Origin: Thermodesulfobacterium sp.
Lineage (GTDB): Bacteria > Desulfobacterota > Thermodesulfobacteria > Thermodesulfobacteriales > Thermodesulfobacteriaceae
Length of the DNA: 6,749 nucleotides
Direction of reading: 5' to 3'
Assembly (NCBI GenBank): GCA_021163085.1
Contig: JAGGXL010000191.1
Location: 1 to 6,749, forward strand
Part shown: positions 1-6,552 of the stretch, one piece after another
How positions within the stretch are numbered: the first letter of the stretch is position 1
How the letters are laid out: the number at the start of each line of letters is the position of its first letter
The notes under the pieces: model-generated
Told to the model about the DNA's origin: nothing
The model's database searches: none
Seen by the model: the letters and a program-made list of their open reading frames with translations, nothing else
Program-made: the position numbers and the translations under genes

Positions 1-2
1 GT

Positions 3-554
3 AGTCTTCAATCTTCTTATAATTTATATAAGTTGATAAAAGAAAAAGAAGCTTTAGAAAAAATACTTAAAAAGGAAGTTTTGGGAGTTAGATTTCATTG
101 TCTTTCTTATGCACCCAAAATAACCAGCTTAAATCTTGAAAAGATTGGTTTTAAGTATGATACAACTCTAGGTTTTAATGAAAAAGTAGGTTTTAGAAAT
201 GGGGTTGCTTTCCCTTTTCATTTACCTATTTATGATTTAACTTTTTCTTCAGTTCTTGAACTCCCTTTAGTTATTCAAGATGGAAGTTTTTTCGACTTCT
301 TGAATATTGATGTAAATAATGCTTTGAATATCATACTTAAAACACTAGAGACGGTCAAAAAATATAATGGGTTTATTACTATCCTATGGCATCCAACACT
401 CACAAAAGTTGATTTGTGTAATCGTTGGTTTGAAGTTTATAAAGAAATTTTGGGGATTTTAAAAGCAGAAAGCTGCTTTGTAGGAACATGCCGAGATATT
501 TATGAATGGTGGAAAAAAAGAGAAAATGATATTTTTTTATCAAATAAATTTTAG
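3..554 (+). CDS. Polysaccharide deacetylase-like protein, 3' part only
   Basis: This reading frame is open from the left edge of the window with no stop before it, so the gene starts upstream. The TTG at 33 is merely the first start-like codon and is not a credible start. The visible 183 residues match the C-terminal half of an uncharacterised prokaryotic branch of the carbohydrate esterase 4 (NodB-fold) deacetylases. The recognisable stretch runs GVRFHCLSY, then LEKIGFKYDTTLGFNEKVGFRNGVAFPFHLPIYD, then an ELPLVIQDG segment, and near the end a WHPTL motif. In this family the Asp-Asp metal/catalytic motif lies near the N-terminus, which is outside the window, so activity cannot be judged. The likely role is removing acetyl groups from, or otherwise editing, a cell-surface glycan, which fits the downstream sugar genes. 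A 29-base gap separates it from the epimerase. I am confident of the family and unsure of the substrate. Confidence 0.75.
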   Translation, partial: SLQSSYNLYKLIKEKEALEKILKKEVLGVRFHCLSYAPKITSLNLEKIGFKYDTTLGFNEKVGFRNGVAFPFHLPIYDLTFSSVLELPLVIQDGSFFDFLNIDVNNALNIILKTLETVKKYNGFITILWHPTLTKVDLCNRWFEVYKEILGILKAESCFVGTCRDIYEWWKKRENDIFLSNKF

Positions 555-570
555 TGAACTGATATTAATT

Positions 571-586
571 AAGGATTAATTCTATG
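571..586 (+). promoter_or_regulatory. Ribosome binding site of the epimerase gene
   Basis: AAGGA at 571-575 lies 8 bases before the ATG at 584. It supports this ATG even though the protein then carries about a dozen residues more than usual before the VGLILGTRP strand. No alternative ATG lies closer to the motif. Confidence 0.6.
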
Positions 587-1719
587 TTAAAAGTGCTTAT
601 CTCAAAGGAACTTCAAAATAAAGTAGGTTTAATACTCGGGACACGGCCAGGAATAATTATGTTTAGTCCTATCATAAGAGCTTGTCAACAATATAAAATT
701 GATTTTTTTGTTATCCATGCAGGTCAGCATTATTCTTATAATATGGATAAGAAATTTTTTGAAGATTTAAACTTACCTGAACCAGAATATAAGTTAAATG
801 ATGTTAAAAATTGTAAATTTCATGGAGAACAGACTGCACGGATGCTTGAGGGAATTGAAAAGATTTTGCTCAAAGAAAAACCTAAGATTGTATTAGTGGG
901 TGGAGATGCCAATTGCAATTTGGCTGGAGCCTTAGCAGCAAGAAAACTTCATATAAAAGTTGGTCATGTTGAAGCAGGAGAGAGAAGCTATGACTGGAGA
1001 ATGCCAGAAGAACATAATAGGAGAATGATAGATCATATTTCTGAATATCTATTTTGTACTAATGAAAAAAGTAGACAAAATTTGTTGAAAGAAAATGTAT
1101 TAGGAAAAATATTTGTTACTGGTAATCCTATTGTTGATGCTGCTTATCAGAATAAAGAGATTGCTAGAAAAAAAAATCAAATATTTTAAACCAATGGAAC
1201 TTAAAAGAAAAGGATTACTTTATTTTAACTACTCATAGAGAAGAAAATGTTGATTTAAAAGAAAATTTAGAGAACATAATTTTAGGAATGAAAAATATTT
1301 GTGAAAAATTTGGAAAAAAAGTTATATTTTTAGCTCATCCAAGAACACAAAAGCGTATAGAAGAGTTTAATTTGAAAGAACTAACAAGTTCTATTCCTAA
1401 TTTTATTGTTAAAGATGCTGTAGGCTATCTTGATTTTATTAATCTTTTATCTAATGCGAAATTAGTTTTTACTGATTCTGGTGGTGTCCAACAGGAGGCA
1501 TGTATATTTAAAGTGCCGTGTGTAACTTTGCGTGAAAATACAGAATGGATAGAAACTATAGAACTTGGGGTTAATATTTTAGCTGGAACAGATCCGAATA
1601 AAATTGTAAATTGTGCTAAAAAAATGTTATCGTTTAAAGGAAAATGGGAAGAACCTTTTGGCGATGGTAAAGCTGCAGAAAGGATTGTGAATATTATAAG
1701 TAAAGAAGTAATAAGTTGA
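584..1719 (+). CDS. wecB: UDP-N-acetylglucosamine 2-epimerase (non-hydrolysing), frameshifted
   Basis: The encoded enzyme would interconvert UDP-GlcNAc and UDP-ManNAc in the cytoplasm, or the matching diacetamido-uronates if it is WbpI-like. Two frames cover it: 584-1189 gives the N-terminal 201 residues, and a second frame, open from 1168, runs to 1719. Joining them with a -1 shift in the A9 run at 1168-1176 gives one protein of about 378 residues, the normal family length. Visible motifs are GTRP (19-22), GGDAN with Asp108, HVEAGERS with Glu130, MPEEHNR (140-146), TTHREEN with His218 just after the shift, TDSGGVQQEA, LRENTEWIET and PFGDGKAAERI. The overall pattern resembles the archaeal MJ1504-type enzymes. 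Two usually conserved positions of GTRPExIK differ (Glu to Gly23, Lys to Met26). The frameshift may be a sequencing error, true decay or programmed slippage. The family call is strong; wecB versus wbpI is not settled. Confidence 0.85.
1168..1176 (+). other. A9 homopolymer where the epimerase frame shifts
   Basis: The upstream frame reads AGA AAA AAA AAT and stops at TAA 1187-1189. The downstream frame (AAA TCA AAT ATT TTA) is open only from 1168, after a TAG at 1165-1167. A single extra A, or ribosomal slippage by -1 on A-AAA-AAA, restores the full protein. The junction is therefore confined to this run. Nothing else in the region, such as a start codon with a ribosome binding site, supports a separate second gene. 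Confidence 0.85.
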
Positions 1720-1723
1720 AAGT

Positions 1724-2686
1724 ATGGGATTAATTATAAAAGTTATTGAAATATTGGGTAAATGTCCTGTTTATAAAGTAGGAGATAAAATTGTAATAGA
1801 AGATGGTTGTCGGATTAATCTTCAAGAAACTACTGCTATTTGTATGCATTCATTAGCAGCCATAATGCCTTATTATGTAGCGTTAAACAAAGGAGTTAAT
1901 CCTGTTGAATTAGGATTAGCTAAAGAAGGAAATAAAGCCTATGTTCAATGTCTTGATCCTTGTAAGTATACCGGTGGGGGTACGGTAATTTTTGAAATAA
2001 GAAAAGTGGAAAAATTAAATCAGAAGGAGGTAAAGATGGATCATTTTGCAGAACTGGGTGAAAATTGTATTGTTCAAGAAAATGTAATTTTAGGCTTAAG
2101 ATACAAGGAAAATTGTCAAAAAGTTAAAATCGGAAATAATGCTGTTATAAGATCAGGAACTATAATTTATGCTGATGTAGTTGCTGGAGATCATTTTCAA
2201 ACAGGACATAATGTTGTTATTAGGGAAAAAACTACTTTTGGTTCTTTTATTGTAGTTGGAACTAATACTGTTATTGATGGACATGTAACTATTGGTAATT
2301 TTGTTAAAATTGAATCTAATTGCTATATTCCCACCCATGTCACCATTGGTTCTCATGTATTTATAGGACCAGGGGTGGTGTTAACTAATGACAAGTATCC
2401 ACAAAAAATGAGAGACCAGTATCGTCCGGAAGGACCTATTATTGAAGATGGAGTTACTTTAGGAGCTGGAGTAGTGGTTTTACCAGGAGTAAGAATAGGT
2501 AAAGGTTCATTTGTAGCTGCAGGAACTGTAGTTACCAAGGATGTCCCGCCGATGAGCTTAGTAAAAGGAGTACCTGGAGAGATCTTTCCTCTCCCTGAAA
2601 AGTTGAGAGAGCTCAATATAGCTAAAAATTGGAGGAAATATATAAATGATGAAGAAATTAAAAATTGGTATAATAGGTTGCGGTAA
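1724..2686 (+). CDS. TIGR04076-like domain fused to left-handed beta-helix N-acetyltransferase
   Basis: The 320-residue protein has two parts. Residues 1-96 resemble TIGR04076, a small family of unknown function: GKCPVYKVGD, ETTAICMHSLAAIMPYYVAL, GVNPVELGLA and AYVQCLDPCKYTGGGTVIFEI, with cysteines at 14, 29, 40, 76 and 80. Residues 105-290 form a hexapeptide-repeat acyltransferase with many [IVL]-G-x4 turns, FIGPGVVLTNDKYP (213-226), and the closing run VVLPGVRIGKGSFVAAGTVVTKDVPPMSLVKGVPG. This second part is like WbpD/WlbB, which transfer acetyl from acetyl-CoA to the 3-amino group of a UDP-sugar uronate. The neighbouring oxidoreductase and aminotransferase genes support that role by inference. 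The start at 1724 lies 4 bases after the epimerase stop and gives the usual TIGR04076 N-terminus, but its ribosome binding site is weak. A strong internal site precedes Met105. The 3' end overlaps the next gene by 41 bases. Confidence 0.85.
   Translation: MGLIIKVIEILGKCPVYKVGDKIVIEDGCRINLQETTAICMHSLAAIMPYYVALNKGVNPVELGLAKEGNKAYVQCLDPCKYTGGGTVIFEIRKVEKLNQKEVKMDHFAELGENCIVQENVILGLRYKENCQKVKIGNNAVIRSGTIIYADVVAGDHFQTGHNVVIREKTTFGSFIVVGTNTVIDGHVTIGNFVKIESNCYIPTHVTIGSHVFIGPGVVLTNDKYPQKMRDQYRPEGPIIEDGVTLGAGVVVLPGVRIGKGSFVAAGTVVTKDVPPMSLVKGVPGEIFPLPEKLRELNIAKNWRKYINDEEIKNWYNRLR
2024..2038 (+). promoter_or_regulatory. Internal Shine-Dalgarno plus in-frame ATG inside the fused gene
   Basis: AAGGAGGT at 2024-2031 is a near-perfect anti-16S match, and ATG follows at 2036-2038, five bases after AAGGAGG. 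The ATG is in frame (Met105) and sits exactly at the boundary between the TIGR04076-like domain and the acetyltransferase. Starting here would give a normal stand-alone acetyltransferase of 216 residues. The site is stronger than any seen before the annotated start at 1724. It suggests a second product, or the remnant of a former gene junction. Confidence 0.65.
2631..2651 (+). promoter_or_regulatory. Ribosome binding site and tandem ATG of the oxidoreductase gene
   Basis: GGAGG at 2631-2635 precedes two consecutive ATG codons at 2646 and 2649. Both give the same protein except for one Met. The site lies inside the coding sequence of the acetyltransferase, so this gene is probably read by translational coupling. 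Confidence 0.6.
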
Positions 2687-3668
2687 ACAGGCAGAAAAAC
2701 ATATTTTAAGTTTAAAAAAAATCCCTAATATTTCTTTAGTATTAAGTGATATAAATCCTGAAATTGCAGAAAATTTAGCTAAAAAAACCGGTGCTTCTTG
2801 GACAAAGAGTGTTGAAGAGATATTGAATGATTTTGAAGTAAAAGCTGTTGTTATTTGCACTCCTACACCTACTCATATAGAACTTATTAAAGAAGCTATC
2901 AACGCTGGAAAAGATGTGTTTTGTGAAAAACCCTTATGTGAATACCAACAGGATCCATCTGAACTTAAAGAACTTATAAAAAATACTGATCGGATCGTAA
3001 TGATTGGATATATATATCGTTTTGTACCAGTTTTTGAAGAGGCTTATCGTTTAATAAGAGAGCAAAGTATTAATGGAATAAGTTTAGTTTTTGGGAAAAT
3101 TTTAAGTGCTTATTTTAGGCTTGGAGGACGAGGTAGTCACCAAGTTTGGAAACATAAAAAGGCTACTGGCGGTGGAGCTATAAATGAAATGCTGGTTCAT
3201 ATGGTGGATTTAGCTAATTGGTATTTTGGACCTTTAAAAAATATAGAAGTTATTTCTTATGATTTACGCTGTCCTAAACGGATTATTAATGGTGAAGAGA
3301 TTATTGCTGATGCTGAAGATTTTGTTATGATTAGATGTTACGGGCAAAATGGTGTTGAAATATATTGCCAAGCAGATCTTATAACACCTGCTTTTACTCA
3401 ATATGTAGAAATGCAGGCTGAAAATGGAAGTTTTATGGGCTCTATTCAGGCAGATATGCCTTCATATATTTTTCTCAAAGAAAGTCGGGGTGGATATCCT
3501 GCAGGTAAAACTTCATTAAACTATGGCTACAGAAATGTATGGGATATACAGATGTTAGCTTTTATACAAGCAATTCTTACCAGAAAATCTTTAGATAGGA
3601 ATACTGTAGAAGATTCTATAAAATTACACAAAATTATGAAAGAAATAAAAAGACAGATAGAGAGATGA
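2646..3668 (+). CDS. Gfo/Idh/MocA-family NAD(P)-dependent sugar oxidoreductase
   Basis: This is a 340-residue protein of normal length for the family. The N-terminus is a Rossmann fold with the glycine motif GIIGCGKQA (Gly8, Gly11, Gly13), followed by a probable dinucleotide-contact Asp in LVLSD. The family signature CEKP is at 93-96, with Lys95 the expected catalytic lysine. The C-terminal substrate domain carries GGGAINEMLVHMVDLANWYFG, including His185 and Asp188, the usual H-x-x-D pair. By context it is likely WbpB-like, oxidising C3 of a UDP-N-acetyl-hexosaminuronic acid so that the next gene's aminotransferase can add an amino group. The substrate is inferred and other sugar dehydrogenase roles are possible. 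The first 41 bases overlap the acetyltransferase gene in another frame. The stop shares ATGA with the next gene's start, so translation should be tightly coupled. Confidence 0.9.
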   Translation: MMKKLKIGIIGCGKQAEKHILSLKKIPNISLVLSDINPEIAENLAKKTGASWTKSVEEILNDFEVKAVVICTPTPTHIELIKEAINAGKDVFCEKPLCEYQQDPSELKELIKNTDRIVMIGYIYRFVPVFEEAYRLIREQSINGISLVFGKILSAYFRLGGRGSHQVWKHKKATGGGAINEMLVHMVDLANWYFGPLKNIEVISYDLRCPKRIINGEEIIADAEDFVMIRCYGQNGVEIYCQADLITPAFTQYVEMQAENGSFMGSIQADMPSYIFLKESRGGYPAGKTSLNYGYRNVWDIQMLAFIQAILTRKSLDRNTVEDSIKLHKIMKEIKRQIER

Positions 3669-4777
3669 GCGATCACACAATTAAAATAGCAGAAATTAAA
3701 TTGACAGAAGCTGAAATTGAAGCTGCTGTGCGAGTTCTTCGTTCTGGAGCATTGCGTCAAGGTAAGGAATGTGAAGCTTTTGAAAAAGAGTTTGCAGAAA
3801 AAGTAGGGGCAAAATATGCCATTACTTGTTCAAGTGGTTCAGCAGCACTTCATTTAGCTTATATGGCTATTCTTAAACCTGGTGATGAGGTGCTTGTCCC
3901 TTCTTTTACTTTTATTGCCACTGCCAGCATGGTTGTTATGGCAGGTGGAAAACCCATTTTTTGTGATATAGATCCTGAGACATTTTTAATAGATCTTAAA
4001 GACGCAGAAAGTAAAATTACTGAAAAAACTAAAGCCATTGCACCAGTTCATCTTTTTGGTAATCCCTGTAATATAGAAGCAGTTCAAGCCTTTGCGAAAA
4101 AATATAATCTTATTATTGTATGGGATGCAGCACAAGCACACGGAGCAACTTATAAAGGACAAGATGTAGGATCTTTTGGAGATTTTGTGTGTTACTCTTT
4201 TTATCCTACTAAAAATATGTTTGTAGGAGAGGGAGGAATAATTTGCACAAATAATGAAGAATTTGCATACAAGATTCGTTTTATGAGAACACATGGTCAA
4301 ACTGGAAAATATTATCACACTATGTTGGGTCTAAATTATCGAATGACTGATGTAGAAGCAGCTATTGGAAGGGAACAGTTAAAAAGGCTTGATGAAATGT
4401 TAGCTGTGCGTAGGCGTAATGCGGAAATTTTAAATAAAGGACTAACTGAAATTCCTGGAATTCGTCCTCAAAAAGTTACTCCAAATAGCAAACATGCTTG
4501 GCATCAGTATTGTATTGTGGTGGATAAAGAAGTTTTCGGATGTAGTAGAGATGAATTGGCTGAAAAATTAAAACAAAAAGGAATCGCTACAGGTATTCAT
4601 TATCCGAGAGGACTTCATCAGCAACCCATTTTTGAACAAATGTATGGGAAGCAAGTTTTTCCAAATACTGAATATGTAGCTGAGCATATTTTAGCACTTC
4701 CTGTGCATCATGGTTTAAGTGAGACTGATATAGAAAAAATCATTGAGTCTATATATGAAGTCAGGAAAGAATTATAA
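3665..4777 (+). CDS. DegT/DnrJ/EryC1 PLP-dependent sugar aminotransferase
   Basis: The 370-residue protein is the expected full length. It uses pyridoxal phosphate to move an amino group, usually from glutamate, onto a keto-sugar nucleotide. Family landmarks in order are GALRQGKECEAFEKEFA (28-44), the phosphate-binding CSSGSAALHL (55-64), VPSFTFIATA (78-87), VWDAAQAHGATY with Asp154 (which should contact the PLP ring nitrogen), and SFYPTKNMFVGEGG with Lys183 (the internal aldimine lysine). A substrate-loop LNYRMTDVEAAIG follows, and HYPRGLHQQP lies near the C-terminus. The sequence around Asp154 and Lys183 resembles the WbpE/PseC/DegT group. Next to a WbpB-like oxidoreductase, it most likely makes the 3-amino group that the acetyltransferase then acetylates. 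The start ATG overlaps the previous stop (ATGA). No damage is seen. Confidence 0.93.
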   Translation: MSDHTIKIAEIKLTEAEIEAAVRVLRSGALRQGKECEAFEKEFAEKVGAKYAITCSSGSAALHLAYMAILKPGDEVLVPSFTFIATASMVVMAGGKPIFCDIDPETFLIDLKDAESKITEKTKAIAPVHLFGNPCNIEAVQAFAKKYNLIIVWDAAQAHGATYKGQDVGSFGDFVCYSFYPTKNMFVGEGGIICTNNEEFAYKIRFMRTHGQTGKYYHTMLGLNYRMTDVEAAIGREQLKRLDEMLAVRRRNAEILNKGLTEIPGIRPQKVTPNSKHAWHQYCIVVDKEVFGCSRDELAEKLKQKGIATGIHYPRGLHQQPIFEQMYGKQVFPNTEYVAEHILALPVHHGLSETDIEKIIESIYEVRKEL

Positions 4778-6005
4778 ACCAAAACATGTGCTCTTTCTTA
4801 CTTATCATTTGCCTCTTGAGAATGAACCCGGAGCTTTCAGACCTTGGATGGAAGCCTGTCTTCTGAAGAGAGCCGGTTACGAGGTAACAGTGATTACATC
4901 TGGTATTCAATATATGACTGGGGAAGATATAAGACCTTATAAAGCATGGTGTACAGAAGAAGTAGTTGAGGGAATTCGTATTTTGCGGACATGGGCTCCT
5001 AAACACCATCGACAATCATTATTTCGTCGAATATTTAACTATACCAGTTATGCTATTTTGGCTGGTTTAGCTTCTATATTAAAAGTGCGAAGAGTAGATC
5101 GAGTTTTTGCTGGCACAGATCCAATCTTTATAATGCCTATAGCGTACTTAATTTCTTTAATAAAGCGTGCCCCTATGGTACTTGATGAGAGGGATCTTTA
5201 TCCTGAAACAGCTGTTGCTCTGGGGGTTATAAAACCAGGAATAGTTTCAAAGTTTTTTTTTAAACTTCAACAATTTTTCAGAGAACAGGCTGCAGGAATC
5301 CTTACTGCTACCCCTGGAATAAAAAGACGACTTATAGATTATGGTGTCTCTCCTCAAAAAATATTCCTTCTTTACAACGCAGATGTTTTCTTAAATAATT
5401 TCTTGTCTTCTTCTGGGGAAAGTTCTCTCTCTCTTCACAAACTTATAAATAAGAAAATTCTCGTAGGATATGTAGGAGGATTAGGAAGAGCTAATGATGT
5501 TTTAACCTTTCTTAAAGCTGCCAAATGGCTTAAAAATTTTGAACAAATAGGTTTTATTATTATTGGTAGTGGTGAAAAGAGAGAGGAATATATAAATTTT
5601 TGTAAAGAGAATAATCTTGATAATGTTTTATTTTTATCTGCTGTACCAAGAAAAGAAGCCAGGAATTTAATTAGGCAGTTAGATATTTGTATTCAACCTT
5701 TACCTAAAGATGAACACTTTTTTGCTACTCTTACAAGTAAAATTTTTGATTATCATGCTTTAGGGAAACCAATAATTTTTTGTGGTTCCGGAGACACAGC
5801 AGAACTTTTACAAAAAAGTGGAGGTGGAATTGCAATTTCACCAGAAGATGATAGAGCGCTAGCTGAAGCTATTAAATTACTGGTAGAAAATCCCTCTCTT
5901 CGGAAAAAAATGGGAGAATCAGCTCGTCAATGGTATGAAAAAAATATTAATATAGAAAAGGCTTGTGCAATTATACAGAAAGCTATAGAAGGCAATAATC
6001 TATAA
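4755..6005 (+). CDS. Family GT4 (GT-B fold) glycosyltransferase, WbuB-like
   Basis: The 416-residue glycosyltransferase resembles WbuB-type GT4 enzymes of O-antigen and capsule loci. The N-terminal acceptor domain has HVLFLTYHLPLENEPGAFR (11-29), typical of this group, plus a hydrophobic ILAGLASIL stretch (101-109), FAGTDPIFIMPIAYLI and LDERDLYPE (143-151). The C-terminal donor domain has ILVGYVGGLGRANDVLTFLKA (235-255), a FIIIGSGEKRE strand-loop, and SKIFDYHALGKPI (328-340). Asp332 stands where many relatives have Glu. It probably adds a sugar from a nucleotide donor to a lipid-linked glycan on the inner face of the membrane; donor and acceptor are unknown. I chose the ATG at 4755, which overlaps the aminotransferase by 23 bases. 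An in-frame TTG at 4743 and a GTG at 4788 are alternatives, and none has a clear ribosome binding site. Confidence 0.88.
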   Translation: MKSGKNYKPKHVLFLTYHLPLENEPGAFRPWMEACLLKRAGYEVTVITSGIQYMTGEDIRPYKAWCTEEVVEGIRILRTWAPKHHRQSLFRRIFNYTSYAILAGLASILKVRRVDRVFAGTDPIFIMPIAYLISLIKRAPMVLDERDLYPETAVALGVIKPGIVSKFFFKLQQFFREQAAGILTATPGIKRRLIDYGVSPQKIFLLYNADVFLNNFLSSSGESSLSLHKLINKKILVGYVGGLGRANDVLTFLKAAKWLKNFEQIGFIIIGSGEKREEYINFCKENNLDNVLFLSAVPRKEARNLIRQLDICIQPLPKDEHFFATLTSKIFDYHALGKPIIFCGSGDTAELLQKSGGGIAISPEDDRALAEAIKLLVENPSLRKKMGESARQWYEKNINIEKACAIIQKAIEGNNL

Positions 6006-6085
6006 AAAATGAACACAAACGAGATTAAAAGAATTAAAAAAGTTTATGAAAAAAGAGATAAAACTGGCAAAAGTAAGTTATACTC

Positions 6086-6090
6086 TTTTT
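6086..6090 (+). other. T5 run: first frameshift in the methyltransferase
   Basis: Upstream reads TAC TCT TTT TCA (YSFS), and the downstream frame reads TTC AAT AAA GCA ACT CTT TTT (FNKATLF). One extra T here would give YSFFNKATLFIYHRRE, close to the usual YSLF form of this family. The missing base is thus placed in or right beside this run. Confidence 0.75.
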
Positions 6091-6544
6091 CAATAAAGCA
6101 ACTCTTTTTATTTATCATCGAAGAGAAAAAGCTATTTTAGAAGTTTTAGCTTCTCAAGGTATTACAGATTTATCTGATAAAAAAATACTTGATGTAGGTT
6201 GTGGATATGGTGGAGTATTAAGAAGATTTGTAGATTATGGAGCTTTACCAAAAAATCTTTATGGAATAGACCTATTACCTGATCGAATTGAAACAGCTAA
6301 AAAGCTTAGTCCTCATATAAATCTTTACGTAGGTAGTGCTATAGAACTCCTTTTTGAAAATGAATTTTTTAACATAGTTATGCAATTTACTGTCTTTACC
6401 TCCATTCTTGATCATTCTGTGAAGCAAAAAATTGCTCAAGAAATGCTTAGAGTTCTTAAACCAGATGGCATTATTATCTGGTATGATTATTGGATTAGTA
6501 AACCTACTAATCCTGATGTAAAAGGAGTGGGGGAAAAGAGAAAT

Positions 6545-6552
6545 AAAAAAAA
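6545..6552 (+). other. A8 run: second frameshift in the methyltransferase
   Basis: The central frame runs through AGA AAT AAA AAA AAC and stops at TAG 6593-6595. The frame that encodes KKLFPNCNFEFHRITLAPP is open only from 6547, after TAA 6544-6546. One extra A restores continuity, so the shift lies in this run. Confidence 0.75.

Noticed and set aside
33..35. TTG as the start of the first gene
   Set aside because: The frame is open upstream to the window edge, and the protein here is already mid-domain, so the gene is truncated by the window and does not start at this codon.
555..583. Possible promoter in the 29-base gap before the epimerase
   Set aside because: No convincing -35/-10 pair fits in the gap. 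Only the ribosome binding site is supported.
1288..1719. A separate small gene starting at the ATG at 1288
   Set aside because: The conserved TTHREEN segment lies before this ATG in the same frame, and no ribosome binding site precedes it. It is the second half of the epimerase.
2153..2860. Several antisense open frames opposite the acetyltransferase and oxidoreductase
   Set aside because: Their translations are low-complexity, look like no known family, and lie opposite strongly conserved genes. They are shadows.
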